From Streptomyces collinus (GTDB lineage Bacteria > Actinomycetota > Actinomycetes > Streptomycetales > Streptomycetaceae), in the NCBI RefSeq assembly GCF_031348265.1, contig NZ_CP133771.1:5518001-5582000 (forward strand): a stretch of DNA of 64,000 bases, written 5' to 3'. The position numbers were made by a program, and so were the translations under genes. Below the pieces are notes generated by a model. It saw nothing but the letters and a program-made list of their open reading frames with translations, had not been told where the DNA came from and searched no databases. Shown here piece by piece: positions 57,925 through 64,000 of the stretch. The first letter of the stretch is position 1; every line of letters begins with the position of its first letter.

Positions 57925-59373
57925 ATGGAGTACGTGACTCGGATCGTGATCATCGGTGGCGGACCCGGCGGATACGAAGCGGCCCTGGTGGCCGCCCAAC
58001 TCGGCGCGGAGGTGACCGTCGTCGACTGCGACGGTCTGGGCGGGGCGTCGGTGCTCACCGACTGCGTGCCGTCGAAGACCCTGATCGCCACGGCTGAGGT
58101 GATGACCACCTTCGACTCCTCGTACGAGGAGCTGGGGATCATCGTCGCCGACGACACCCCGCACATCGAGCAGGCCGCCCGGGTGGTGGGCGTCGACCTG
58201 GGCAAGGTCAACCGGCGTGTGAAGCGCCTCGCGCTCGCCCAGTCGCACGACATCACCGCCTCCGTGACGCGTGCCGGGGCGCGTGTCATGCGCGGGCGCG
58301 GGCGGCTGGAGGGCATGCAGGCGCTCGACGGGTCGCGCAAGGTCGTGGTGCGCACCGCCGACGGGAGTGAAGAGACCCTGACGGCTGACGCCGTCCTCAT
58401 CGCCACCGGCGGGCACCCCCGTGAGCTGCCCGACGCCCAGCCGGACGGCGAGCGGATCCTGAACTGGACCCAGGTGTACGACCTCGACGAGCTCCCCGAG
58501 GAGCTGATCGTGGTCGGGTCGGGTGTGACCGGTGCCGAGTTCGCCGGCGCCTACCAGGCACTCGGGTCGAGGGTGACGCTCGTGTCGTCGCGCGACCGCG
58601 TGCTGCCGGGCGAGGACCCGGACGCGGCCGCCGTGCTGGAGGACGTCTTCCGGCGGCGCGGCATGAACGTCATGGGCCGGTCCCGGGCACAGTCCGCCAA
58701 ACGGGTGGGGGACCGGGTCGAGGTGACCCTCTCCGACGGGCGCGTCATCACCGGATCGCACTGTCTGATGGCCGTCGGTGCCGTACCCAACAGCGCGGGC
58801 ATGGGTCTTGAGGACGCCGGGGTCAGGCTGCGCGAGTCCGGTCACATCTGGACCGACAAGGTGTCGCGTACGACCGCTCCGGGCGTGTACGCGGCCGGTG
58901 ACGTGACCGGCGTGTTCGCCCTCGCGTCCGTGGCCGCCATGCAGGGCCGCATCGCCATGTACCACTTCCTGGGCGACGCCGTCGCCCCGCTGAACCTGAA
59001 GACCGTCTCGTCGAACGTCTTCACCGACCCGGAGATCGCCACCGTCGGCTACACCCAGGCCGACGTCGACGGCGGGAAGATCGACGCCCGGGCCGTGAAG
59101 CTGCCGCTGCTGCGCAACCCGCGCGCGAAGATGCAGGGCATCCGGGACGGCTTCGTCAAGATCTTCTGCCGGCCGGGCACGGGCATCGTGGTGGGCGGTG
59201 TGGTCGTGGCGCCGCGCGCCTCGGAACTGATCCACCCGATCTCGATCGCGGTCGACAACAATCTGACTGTCGAACAGATCGCTAACGCCTTCACCGTCTA
59301 CCCGTCCTTGTCGGGCTCGATCGCCGAGGTGGCACGGCAGTTGCACACCCGCAAGGAGAACGGCCACGGCTGA
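57925..59373 (+). CDS. lpdA: LpdA-type NAD(P)H flavoprotein reductase (no redox disulfide)
   Basis: A 482-residue member of the dihydrolipoamide dehydrogenase family: FAD fold IVIIGGGPGGYEAAL, NAD fold IVVGSGVTGAEFAG, VYAAGDVTG and a C-terminal dimer domain. The active-site stretch GGASVLTDCVPSKT keeps only the second of the two redox cysteines, as in mycobacterial LpdA (Rv3303c), an NAD(P)H quinone reductase. It therefore cannot act as a true lipoamide dehydrogenase. ATG 57925 or GTG 57934 may be the start. Confidence 0.9.
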   Translation: MEYVTRIVIIGGGPGGYEAALVAAQLGAEVTVVDCDGLGGASVLTDCVPSKTLIATAEVMTTFDSSYEELGIIVADDTPHIEQAARVVGVDLGKVNRRVKRLALAQSHDITASVTRAGARVMRGRGRLEGMQALDGSRKVVVRTADGSEETLTADAVLIATGGHPRELPDAQPDGERILNWTQVYDLDELPEELIVVGSGVTGAEFAGAYQALGSRVTLVSSRDRVLPGEDPDAAAVLEDVFRRRGMNVMGRSRAQSAKRVGDRVEVTLSDGRVITGSHCLMAVGAVPNSAGMGLEDAGVRLRESGHIWTDKVSRTTAPGVYAAGDVTGVFALASVAAMQGRIAMYHFLGDAVAPLNLKTVSSNVFTDPEIATVGYTQADVDGGKIDARAVKLPLLRNPRAKMQGIRDGFVKIFCRPGTGIVVGGVVVAPRASELIHPISIAVDNNLTVEQIANAFTVYPSLSGSIAEVARQLHTRKENGHG

Positions 59374-59487
59374 GGCCGAAACCGGCTCCTCGCTGGTCAC
59401 GGGGAGTGTTCGACCATGCGTACGGCATAGGCGGCGGGACTAGGCCTTATACCACTTCCCGCTGCTCGGTGCGAACATCTTCTGCTA

Positions 59488-59506
59488 TTCAGCGCAAACT
59501 GCTGAA
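59488..59506. promoter_or_regulatory. Inverted repeat in the deoR promoter
   Basis: TTCAGC-N7-GCTGAA, perfect, overlapping the predicted -35 region of the DeoR gene; a candidate autoregulatory site. It does not resemble CTACGCGCGTAG. Confidence 0.5.
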
Positions 59507-59531
59507 AGCAGACGGTCGCTGGCGTTACTGT
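59502..59531 (+). promoter_or_regulatory. Candidate leaderless promoter of the deoR gene
   Basis: CTGAAA (59502-59507), 18-base spacer, TACTGT (59526-59531). Transcription would start at GTG 59539. Confidence 0.5.
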
Positions 59532-59538
59532 CAGTTTC

Positions 59539-60525
59539 GTGTTCGCTGCAGAACGTCGCCAATTGATCCTCGAAATGGTGCGAGCGAACGGGGCCGTGTC
59601 GCTCCGTGAGCTCGCCCGCGTCGTCCAGACCTCCGAAGTGACCGTACGGCGGGACGTGCGCGCGCTGGAGGCAGAAGGACTCCTCGACCGCCGGCACGGC
59701 GGTGCGGTACTGCCGGGCGGTTTCACGCGGGAGTCCGGCTTTCCGCAGAAGTCTCATCTCGCGACCGCCGAGAAGACCGCCATCGCCGACCTCGCCGCGA
59801 ACTTCGTGGAAGAGGGGGAGGCGATCGTGGTCGGGGCGGGTACGACGACCCAGGAGCTGGCACGCCGGCTCGCCCGGGTGCCGGGCCTGACCGTCGTCAC
59901 CAACTCTCTCCTCGTCGCCCAGGCGTTGGCCCATGCCAACCGGGTCGAGGTGGTGATGACCGGCGGTACGCTCCGCGGTTCGAACTACGCCCTGGTCGGG
60001 AGTGGTGCCGAGCAGTCCCTGCACGGGCTGCGGGTGTCGCGGGCGTTCCTGTCCGGGGCCGGGCTGACCGCCGAGCGGGGGCTGTCCACGTCCAACATGC
60101 TGTCGGCGTCCGTCGACCGGGCGCTGGTGCAGGCCGCGGCGGAGGTGGTCGTACTCGCCGACCACACGAAGCTCGGTACCGACACCATGTTCCAGACGGT
60201 GCCCACGGATCTCATCACGCGCCTCGTCACGGACGAGCCGCCGGCGCATGACGACCGTGCCGCCACGGAACTCCAGGCGCTTGCCGACCAGGGCGTTCAG
60301 ATCGCCGTGGCCGGGGGGCAGGGGGGGTCGGCGGGGTCGGGTGCCGGGGGCCCGGGGGGTGATGCCGTCCCGGCGCGCCAGCAGCGCCGGGACGTGCCGG
60401 TGCCGGGGCCTCGACGGCAGGTGCCGGGGGCTGGTGGGCAGTTGAGGTCCGCCTCTGCCTCGATGCTGGGTGAGCAGGGGACTGGGGCGGAGCGGGCGCG
60501 GGTGGCGGATATGCGGCGGCGATGA
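59539..60525 (+). CDS. DeoR family transcriptional regulator
   Basis: A 328-residue regulator. The HTH is RRQLILEMVRANGAVSLRELARVVQTSEVTVRRDVRAL with the family RRHGGAV motif after it. The sugar-phosphate-binding domain has VGAGTTTQELARRL and DHTKLGTDTMFQ. The last ~70 residues are Gly/Ala/Arg-rich and atypical. It follows deoC, mutase and deoD genes and could sense deoxyribose-5-phosphate, making it one candidate for the nucleoside-regulon repressor. Its own promoter lacks that palindrome, so the link is unproved. Confidence 0.88.
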   Translation: MFAAERRQLILEMVRANGAVSLRELARVVQTSEVTVRRDVRALEAEGLLDRRHGGAVLPGGFTRESGFPQKSHLATAEKTAIADLAANFVEEGEAIVVGAGTTTQELARRLARVPGLTVVTNSLLVAQALAHANRVEVVMTGGTLRGSNYALVGSGAEQSLHGLRVSRAFLSGAGLTAERGLSTSNMLSASVDRALVQAAAEVVVLADHTKLGTDTMFQTVPTDLITRLVTDEPPAHDDRAATELQALADQGVQIAVAGGQGGSAGSGAGGPGGDAVPARQQRRDVPVPGPRRQVPGAGGQLRSASASMLGEQGTGAERARVADMRRR

Positions 60526-60561
60526 CGCCGCCGGTGGGGTGAGCCGCGGTTCGCTTCCCGG

Positions 60562-60589
60562 CACCCGGCGTTGTCGCTGACGCCGGGTG
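60562..60589 (+). terminator. Terminator after the deoR gene
   Basis: CACCCGGCGT pairs exactly with ACGCCGGGTG (10 bp) around an 8-base loop, 37 bases past the stop. Confidence 0.8.
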
Positions 60590-60711
60590 GGTCCGCACCC
60601 CGGCGGAACGGGGTACCGCTGCGCCCACCCGTGCCGCCCCCAGCGGCACGCATGCCCGCAGCTGAGCGGCGCGTGCCCGCGGAGCAGGCCGGAAACACCG
60701 AGGCGCGGCCC

Positions 60712-60740
60712 CACCCCCACCAAGGGGTAGGTGCCGCGCC
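60712..60740 (-). terminator. Terminator after accA2
   Basis: GGCGCGGC (60712-60719) and GCCGCGCC (60733-60740) form the base, with C/G-rich arms continuing inward. It ends 14 bases beyond the accA2 stop on the minus strand. Confidence 0.7.
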
Positions 60741-60753
60741 AAGAGTGGGGACG

Positions 60754-62526
60754 TCAGTCCTTGATCTCGCAGATCGCCGCGCCCGACGTCACCGACGCGC
60801 CGATCTCCGCGCTCAGGCCCTTGATCGTGCCCGACCGGTGCGCGTTCAGGGGCTGCTCCATCTTCATGGCCTCCAGGACGACGACGAGGTCGCCCTCCTT
60901 GACCTCCTGGCCCTCCTCGACGGCCACCTTGACGATGGTGCCCTGCATCGGGGAGGCGAGGGTGTCGCCGGAAGCCACCGGGCCCGACTTCTTCGCCGCG
61001 CGGCGCTTCGGCTTGGCGCCCGCCGCGAGACCCGTACGGGCCAGGGACATGCCCAGCGACGACGGCAGGGAGACCTCAAGACGCTTGCCGCCGACCTCGA
61101 CGACGACCGTCTCGCGGCCCGGCTCCTCGTCCGCCTCGGCGTCGGCCGGCGCGGCGAACGGCTTGATCTCGTTGACGAACTCGGTCTCGATCCAGCGGGT
61201 GTGGACCGTGAACGGGTCGGACGAGTCCGTCAGCTCGGGCGCGAACGCCGGGTCCTTCACCACCGCACGGTGGAACGGGATCGCCGTGGCCATGCCCTCG
61301 ACCTGGAACTCCTCCAGCGCACGGGCGGCCCGCTGCAGGGCCTCCTTGCGCGTGCGGCCGGTGACGATCAGCTTGGCCAGCAGGGAGTCCCACGCCGGGC
61401 CGATGACCGAGCCGGACTCCACACCCGCGTCCAGACGCACACCCGGGCCGGACGGCGGGGCGAACGTCGTGACCGTGCCGGGAGCGGGGAGGAAGTTGCG
61501 GCCCGGGTCCTCGCCGTTGATGCGGAACTCGAAGGAGTGACCGCGAAGCTCCGGGTCGCCGTAGCCGAGCTCCTCGCCGTCGGCGATGCGGAACATCTCG
61601 CGCACGAGGTCGATGCCGGCGACCTCCTCGGTGACCGGGTGCTCCACCTGGAGGCGGGTGTTGACCTCCAGGAAGGAGATCGTGCCGTCGAGGCCCACGA
61701 GGAACTCGACCGTGCCGGCGCCGACGTAGCCGGCCTCCTTCAGGATCGCCTTGGAGGCGGAGTACAGCTCCTCCACCTGCGCGTCGGACAGGAAGGGGGC
61801 CGGGGCCTCCTCCACCAGCTTCTGGTGGCGGCGCTGCAGGGAGCAGTCACGGGTGGAGACGACGACCACGTTGCCGTGCCGGTCGGCCAGGCACTGGGTC
61901 TCCACGTGCCGCGGCTTGTCCAGGTACCGCTCGACGAAGCACTCGCCCCGGCCGAACGCGGCGACGGCCTCGCGGACCGCCGAGTCGTACAGCTCCGGCA
62001 CCTCTTCGAGGGTGCGGGCGACCTTCAGACCACGACCGCCACCACCGAAGGCGGCCTTGATCGCGATCGGCAGGCCGTGCTCCTCGGCGAACGCGACGAC
62101 CTCGTCCGCACCGGAGACCGGGTCGGGCGTACCGGCCACCAGCGGGGCACCCGCGCGCTGCGCGATGTGCCGGGCGGCGACCTTGTCACCCAGGTCGCGG
62201 ATGGCCTGCGGCGGCGGGCCGATCCAGATCAGGCCCGCGTCCAGGACCGCCTGCGCGAACTCGGCGTTCTCGGAAAGGAAGCCGTAGCCGGGGTGGATCG
62301 CGTCCGCACCCGACTCGCGGGCGGCGCCCAGCACCTTCTCGATGTCGAGGTAGCTGGTGCCCGGCGTGTCACCGCCCAGGGCGAACGCCTCATCCGCGGC
62401 GCGGACATGCAGAGCGTCCCGGTCCGGGTCGGCGTAGACGGCCACGCTCGCGATACCGGCATCCCGGCAGGCCCGGGCCACGCGGACAGCGATTTCGCCA
62501 CGGTTGGCGATGAGCACCTTGCGCAC
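60754..62526 (-). CDS. accA2: Acyl-CoA carboxylase alpha subunit (biotin carboxylase and carrier)
   Basis: A 590-residue protein, the length known for AccA1/AccA2 of S. coelicolor. Biotin carboxylase comes first: VLIANRGEIAVRV, ATP loop KAAFGGGGRGLKVA, HVETQCLAD and EVNTRLQVEHPVTEE. The biotinyl domain is last, with the target Lys in VVLEAMKMEQPL. It carboxylates biotin with bicarbonate and ATP for beta subunits that make malonyl- and methylmalonyl-CoA. GTG 62526 has GGAGGGA upstream. The gap to the next gene (62527-62862) shows nothing else clear. Confidence 0.95.
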   Translation of the reverse strand: MRKVLIANRGEIAVRVARACRDAGIASVAVYADPDRDALHVRAADEAFALGGDTPGTSYLDIEKVLGAARESGADAIHPGYGFLSENAEFAQAVLDAGLIWIGPPPQAIRDLGDKVAARHIAQRAGAPLVAGTPDPVSGADEVVAFAEEHGLPIAIKAAFGGGGRGLKVARTLEEVPELYDSAVREAVAAFGRGECFVERYLDKPRHVETQCLADRHGNVVVVSTRDCSLQRRHQKLVEEAPAPFLSDAQVEELYSASKAILKEAGYVGAGTVEFLVGLDGTISFLEVNTRLQVEHPVTEEVAGIDLVREMFRIADGEELGYGDPELRGHSFEFRINGEDPGRNFLPAPGTVTTFAPPSGPGVRLDAGVESGSVIGPAWDSLLAKLIVTGRTRKEALQRAARALEEFQVEGMATAIPFHRAVVKDPAFAPELTDSSDPFTVHTRWIETEFVNEIKPFAAPADAEADEEPGRETVVVEVGGKRLEVSLPSSLGMSLARTGLAAGAKPKRRAAKKSGPVASGDTLASPMQGTIVKVAVEEGQEVKEGDLVVVLEAMKMEQPLNAHRSGTIKGLSAEIGASVTSGAAICEIKD

Positions 62527-62862
62527 GATTGAGGCTCCCTCCTTGAAACAAGCCGAGTTTAGGGACAGCCGACACGACACTTCGACCCGTCCCCAGTGGT
62601 GAGCTTGCCCACACGGAGCGTGATGCGAGGCTCGCTCGACCCGCGAAATCCCTTGTCGCACCGCGGTACGCAGTACTCCTCCGGGAAACCCTAGCCCTCT
62701 CCTGTGGTCAAGGTCTCTGTCATCACGTGCTGCGGGCCACTCGGTTTCTTTGTGGAGTCCCTACGAATGGCCCAATGATTCTTTGCCCGCGGCCGAACCC
62801 TTGTCCCGGGGTTTACCGGTTAGTAGCGTTCGCGGTGTCTCAAAGGGAAGAGGGTGGGCCCG

Positions 62863-63339
62863 GTGATACGCAGGCCGGTGGCGTGGGTCGTGGCGGTGGT
62901 GCTGTTCGCCGAGGCGTTCGGAGTCGCCGCGCTCAACTGGTTCCTGGGGGTCGTCGTCGACCGGCAGGACATGTCGCTGGCCGGGCTGGACCCGCACATG
63001 ATGTCGGTGTCGTCGAAGATCGGCGGGATCGCCTTCGGCCTCTACTTCGCGCTGTGCGGCCTGGTCGCCCTGCTCGTGGCGCTGCGGGACCGGCCTCCGG
63101 CCGGCCTCGGACGCGTACTGCTGATCAGTGCCGCGGTCGTGCACGCCCTGCTGGGCGCGTTCACCTGGGGTCTCGTCGGCTGGACGGCGTTCCTGTTCAT
63201 GGTGCTGGTGCTCGCCCTGATCGTGCTGCTGCTGATGACGTACGACCGTCCGGCCGAGCCCGCCGACGCCGCGCCCGGAGGCGGGAAGAGCGGCGACGGG
63301 CCTCCGGTCACTTCTCCGCCGGCGCCCACAACTCCGTGA
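62863..63339 (+). CDS. Four-TM integral membrane protein
   Basis: A 158-residue protein with four hydrophobic segments (AWVVAVVLFAEAFGVAAL, KIGGIAFGLYFALCGLVALL, VLLISAAVVHALLGAFTWGL, FLFMVLVLALIVLLLM) and a Gly/Pro-rich tail. It is conserved beside accA2 and maf in streptomycetes as far as I recall; its role is unknown. GGGAAGAGG lies 9 bases before GTG 62863; GTG 62854 is an alternative. Its 3' end overlaps the convergent maf gene by 32 bases. Confidence 0.75.
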   Translation: MIRRPVAWVVAVVLFAEAFGVAALNWFLGVVVDRQDMSLAGLDPHMMSVSSKIGGIAFGLYFALCGLVALLVALRDRPPAGLGRVLLISAAVVHALLGAFTWGLVGWTAFLFMVLVLALIVLLLMTYDRPAEPADAAPGGGKSGDGPPVTSPPAPTTP

Positions 63340-63928
63340 TGCCGACGCCCAGTTCGGCGAGGAGCCGGCGCAGGAGCGGCAGGCTGATGCCGATGACGTT
63401 GCCGTGGTCGCCGTCGATGCCGTCGATGAACGGGGCCGAGCGGCCGTCCAGGGTGAACGCCCCGGCGACGTAGAGGGGTTCGCCCGAGGCGACGTAGGCG
63501 GCGATCTCCTCGTCGGAGGGGTCGCCGAAGTGGACGACCGTGGACGCGGTGGCGGAGACGTAGCGGCCGGTGAGCGTGTCGTAGACGCAGTGGCCGGTCT
63601 GGAGGGTGCCGGCGCGGCCGCGCATCGACTTCCAGCGGGCGGTGGCCTCCTCGGCGTCCGCGGGCTTGCCGAGGGCCTGGCCGTCCAGGTCGAGCACCGA
63701 GTCGCAGCCGATCACGAGCGCGCCCTTGACCTCCGGCCGGGCCGCCACGACGGACGCCTTCGCCTCGGCCAGGGCGAGCGCCAGCTCGGCCGGGGTGGGG
63801 GCGGTGACGGCGTCCTCATCGACGCCGCTCACGATCACCTCGGGGGCGAGGCCGGCCTGGCGGAGCAGTCCGAGCCGGGCGGGGGACTGGGAGGCGAGGA
63901 CGAGTCGCCTGCGGCGCTGAGCAGTCAT
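63308..63928 (-). CDS. maf: Maf-like nucleoside triphosphate pyrophosphatase
   Basis: A 206-residue Maf protein, which hydrolyses non-canonical or modified NTPs to NMPs. The opening LVLASQSPARLGLLRQAG is the signature loop, with VIGCDSVLDLDGQALGKP (catalytic Asp) and FIDGIDGDHGNVIGISLPLLRRLL. ATG 63928. It belongs to the acyl-CoA carboxylase neighbourhood, as in other streptomycetes. Confidence 0.92.
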   Translation of the reverse strand: MTAQRRRRLVLASQSPARLGLLRQAGLAPEVIVSGVDEDAVTAPTPAELALALAEAKASVVAARPEVKGALVIGCDSVLDLDGQALGKPADAEEATARWKSMRGRAGTLQTGHCVYDTLTGRYVSATASTVVHFGDPSDEEIAAYVASGEPLYVAGAFTLDGRSAPFIDGIDGDHGNVIGISLPLLRRLLAELGVGITELWAPAEK

Positions 63929-63960
63929 GCGGTCAGGTTAGTCACACGGGTGAGGCCGGT

Positions 63961-64000
63961 TCACCTCACGCCGATCACCAGCATGGCCACGAACATGGCC
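63961..64000 (-). CDS. C-terminal end of a small membrane protein (cut by window edge)
   Basis: The last 12 codons read AMFVAMLVIGVR followed by TGA. A hydrophobic tail of this kind, directly upstream of maf, matches what I recall of the small morphogenic membrane protein MmpB of Streptomyces. Only the end is visible, so this rests on position and a short string. Confidence 0.45.
   Translation of the reverse strand, partial: AMFVAMLVIGVR

Noticed and set aside
1..64000. CRISPR arrays, tRNA or rRNA genes
   Set aside because: No regularly spaced repeats, no tRNA-like T-arm and acceptor pattern and no rRNA sequence were recognised on either strand by eye.

Overview
The window is high-GC Streptomyces chromosome. 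Genes show very strong G/C preference at third codon positions, GTG/TTG starts are common, and operons use 1-8 base start/stop overlaps. From memory, the gene order is that of the S. coelicolor core chromosome around afsQ1-afsQ2-sigQ, the nucleoside (deo) genes and accA2. No rRNA, tRNA or CRISPR array was seen. One mobile element was found.

Layout. 1-2.7 kb: a 5'-truncated membrane protein, then an ECF sigma factor with a coupled membrane partner. 3-8.4 kb: L,D-transpeptidase lipoprotein, a B12-dependent acyl-CoA mutase large subunit, a LysE-type exporter, and a flavin monooxygenase divergent from its TetR regulator. 8.4-18 kb: two divergent operons that look like a nonulosonic acid (Kdn or sialic-acid-like) wall-polymer locus: methyltransferase, acyltransferase, polysialyltransferase-like and GT2 enzymes to the left; a putative glycosyltransferase, a CMP-nonulosonate synthetase fused to a phosphatase, a NeuB-type synthase and another transferase to the right. 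18.3-20.5 kb: methyltransferase and M20 amidohydrolase.

21-29.4 kb: two tandem BMP-type nucleoside-binding lipoproteins, the ABC transporter (ATPase and two permeases), cytidine deaminase and thymidine phosphorylase. The rest of the pathway is spread downstream: adenosine deaminase (37 kb), deoxyribose-phosphate aldolase with two aldehyde dehydrogenase-like genes (48-51 kb), a PGM2-type phosphopentose/hexose mutase (54-56 kb) and purine nucleoside phosphorylase (56-57 kb). A palindrome, CTACGCGCGTAG, or a near copy, lies upstream of six of these transcription units, so the window appears to hold most of a nucleoside uptake and salvage regulon under one unidentified regulator. At deoC the palindrome sits between the -35 and -10 boxes of a predicted leaderless promoter.

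29-44.5 kb is mixed: Uma2-type nuclease-fold protein, AEC transporter, STAS protein, SnoaL-tailed ECF sigma factor, a second DNA sliding clamp, an MFS pump divergent from LysR, a hydrolase-fold protein without the usual nucleophile, small secreted and membrane proteins, and the AfsQ1/AfsQ2/SigQ signalling locus with a recognisable AfsQ1 site. 44.5-48 kb: a degenerate secreted-protein gene, a DHA2 efflux pump, an FMN reductase and their probable TetR repressor.

52.6-54.4 kb is a TnpB-only IS200/IS605-like element lying between a small conserved gene and the mutase gene. Its RuvC motifs look complete, the TnpB zinc ribbon is absent, and the end of the ORF runs through a cluster of hairpins like those of a guide-RNA (omega/reRNA) scaffold. 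57.4-64 kb: gamma-glutamylcyclotransferase-like protein, LpdA-type flavoprotein reductase, DeoR regulator, AccA2 biotin carboxylase/carrier, a membrane protein, Maf, and the last codons of a small membrane protein at the right edge.
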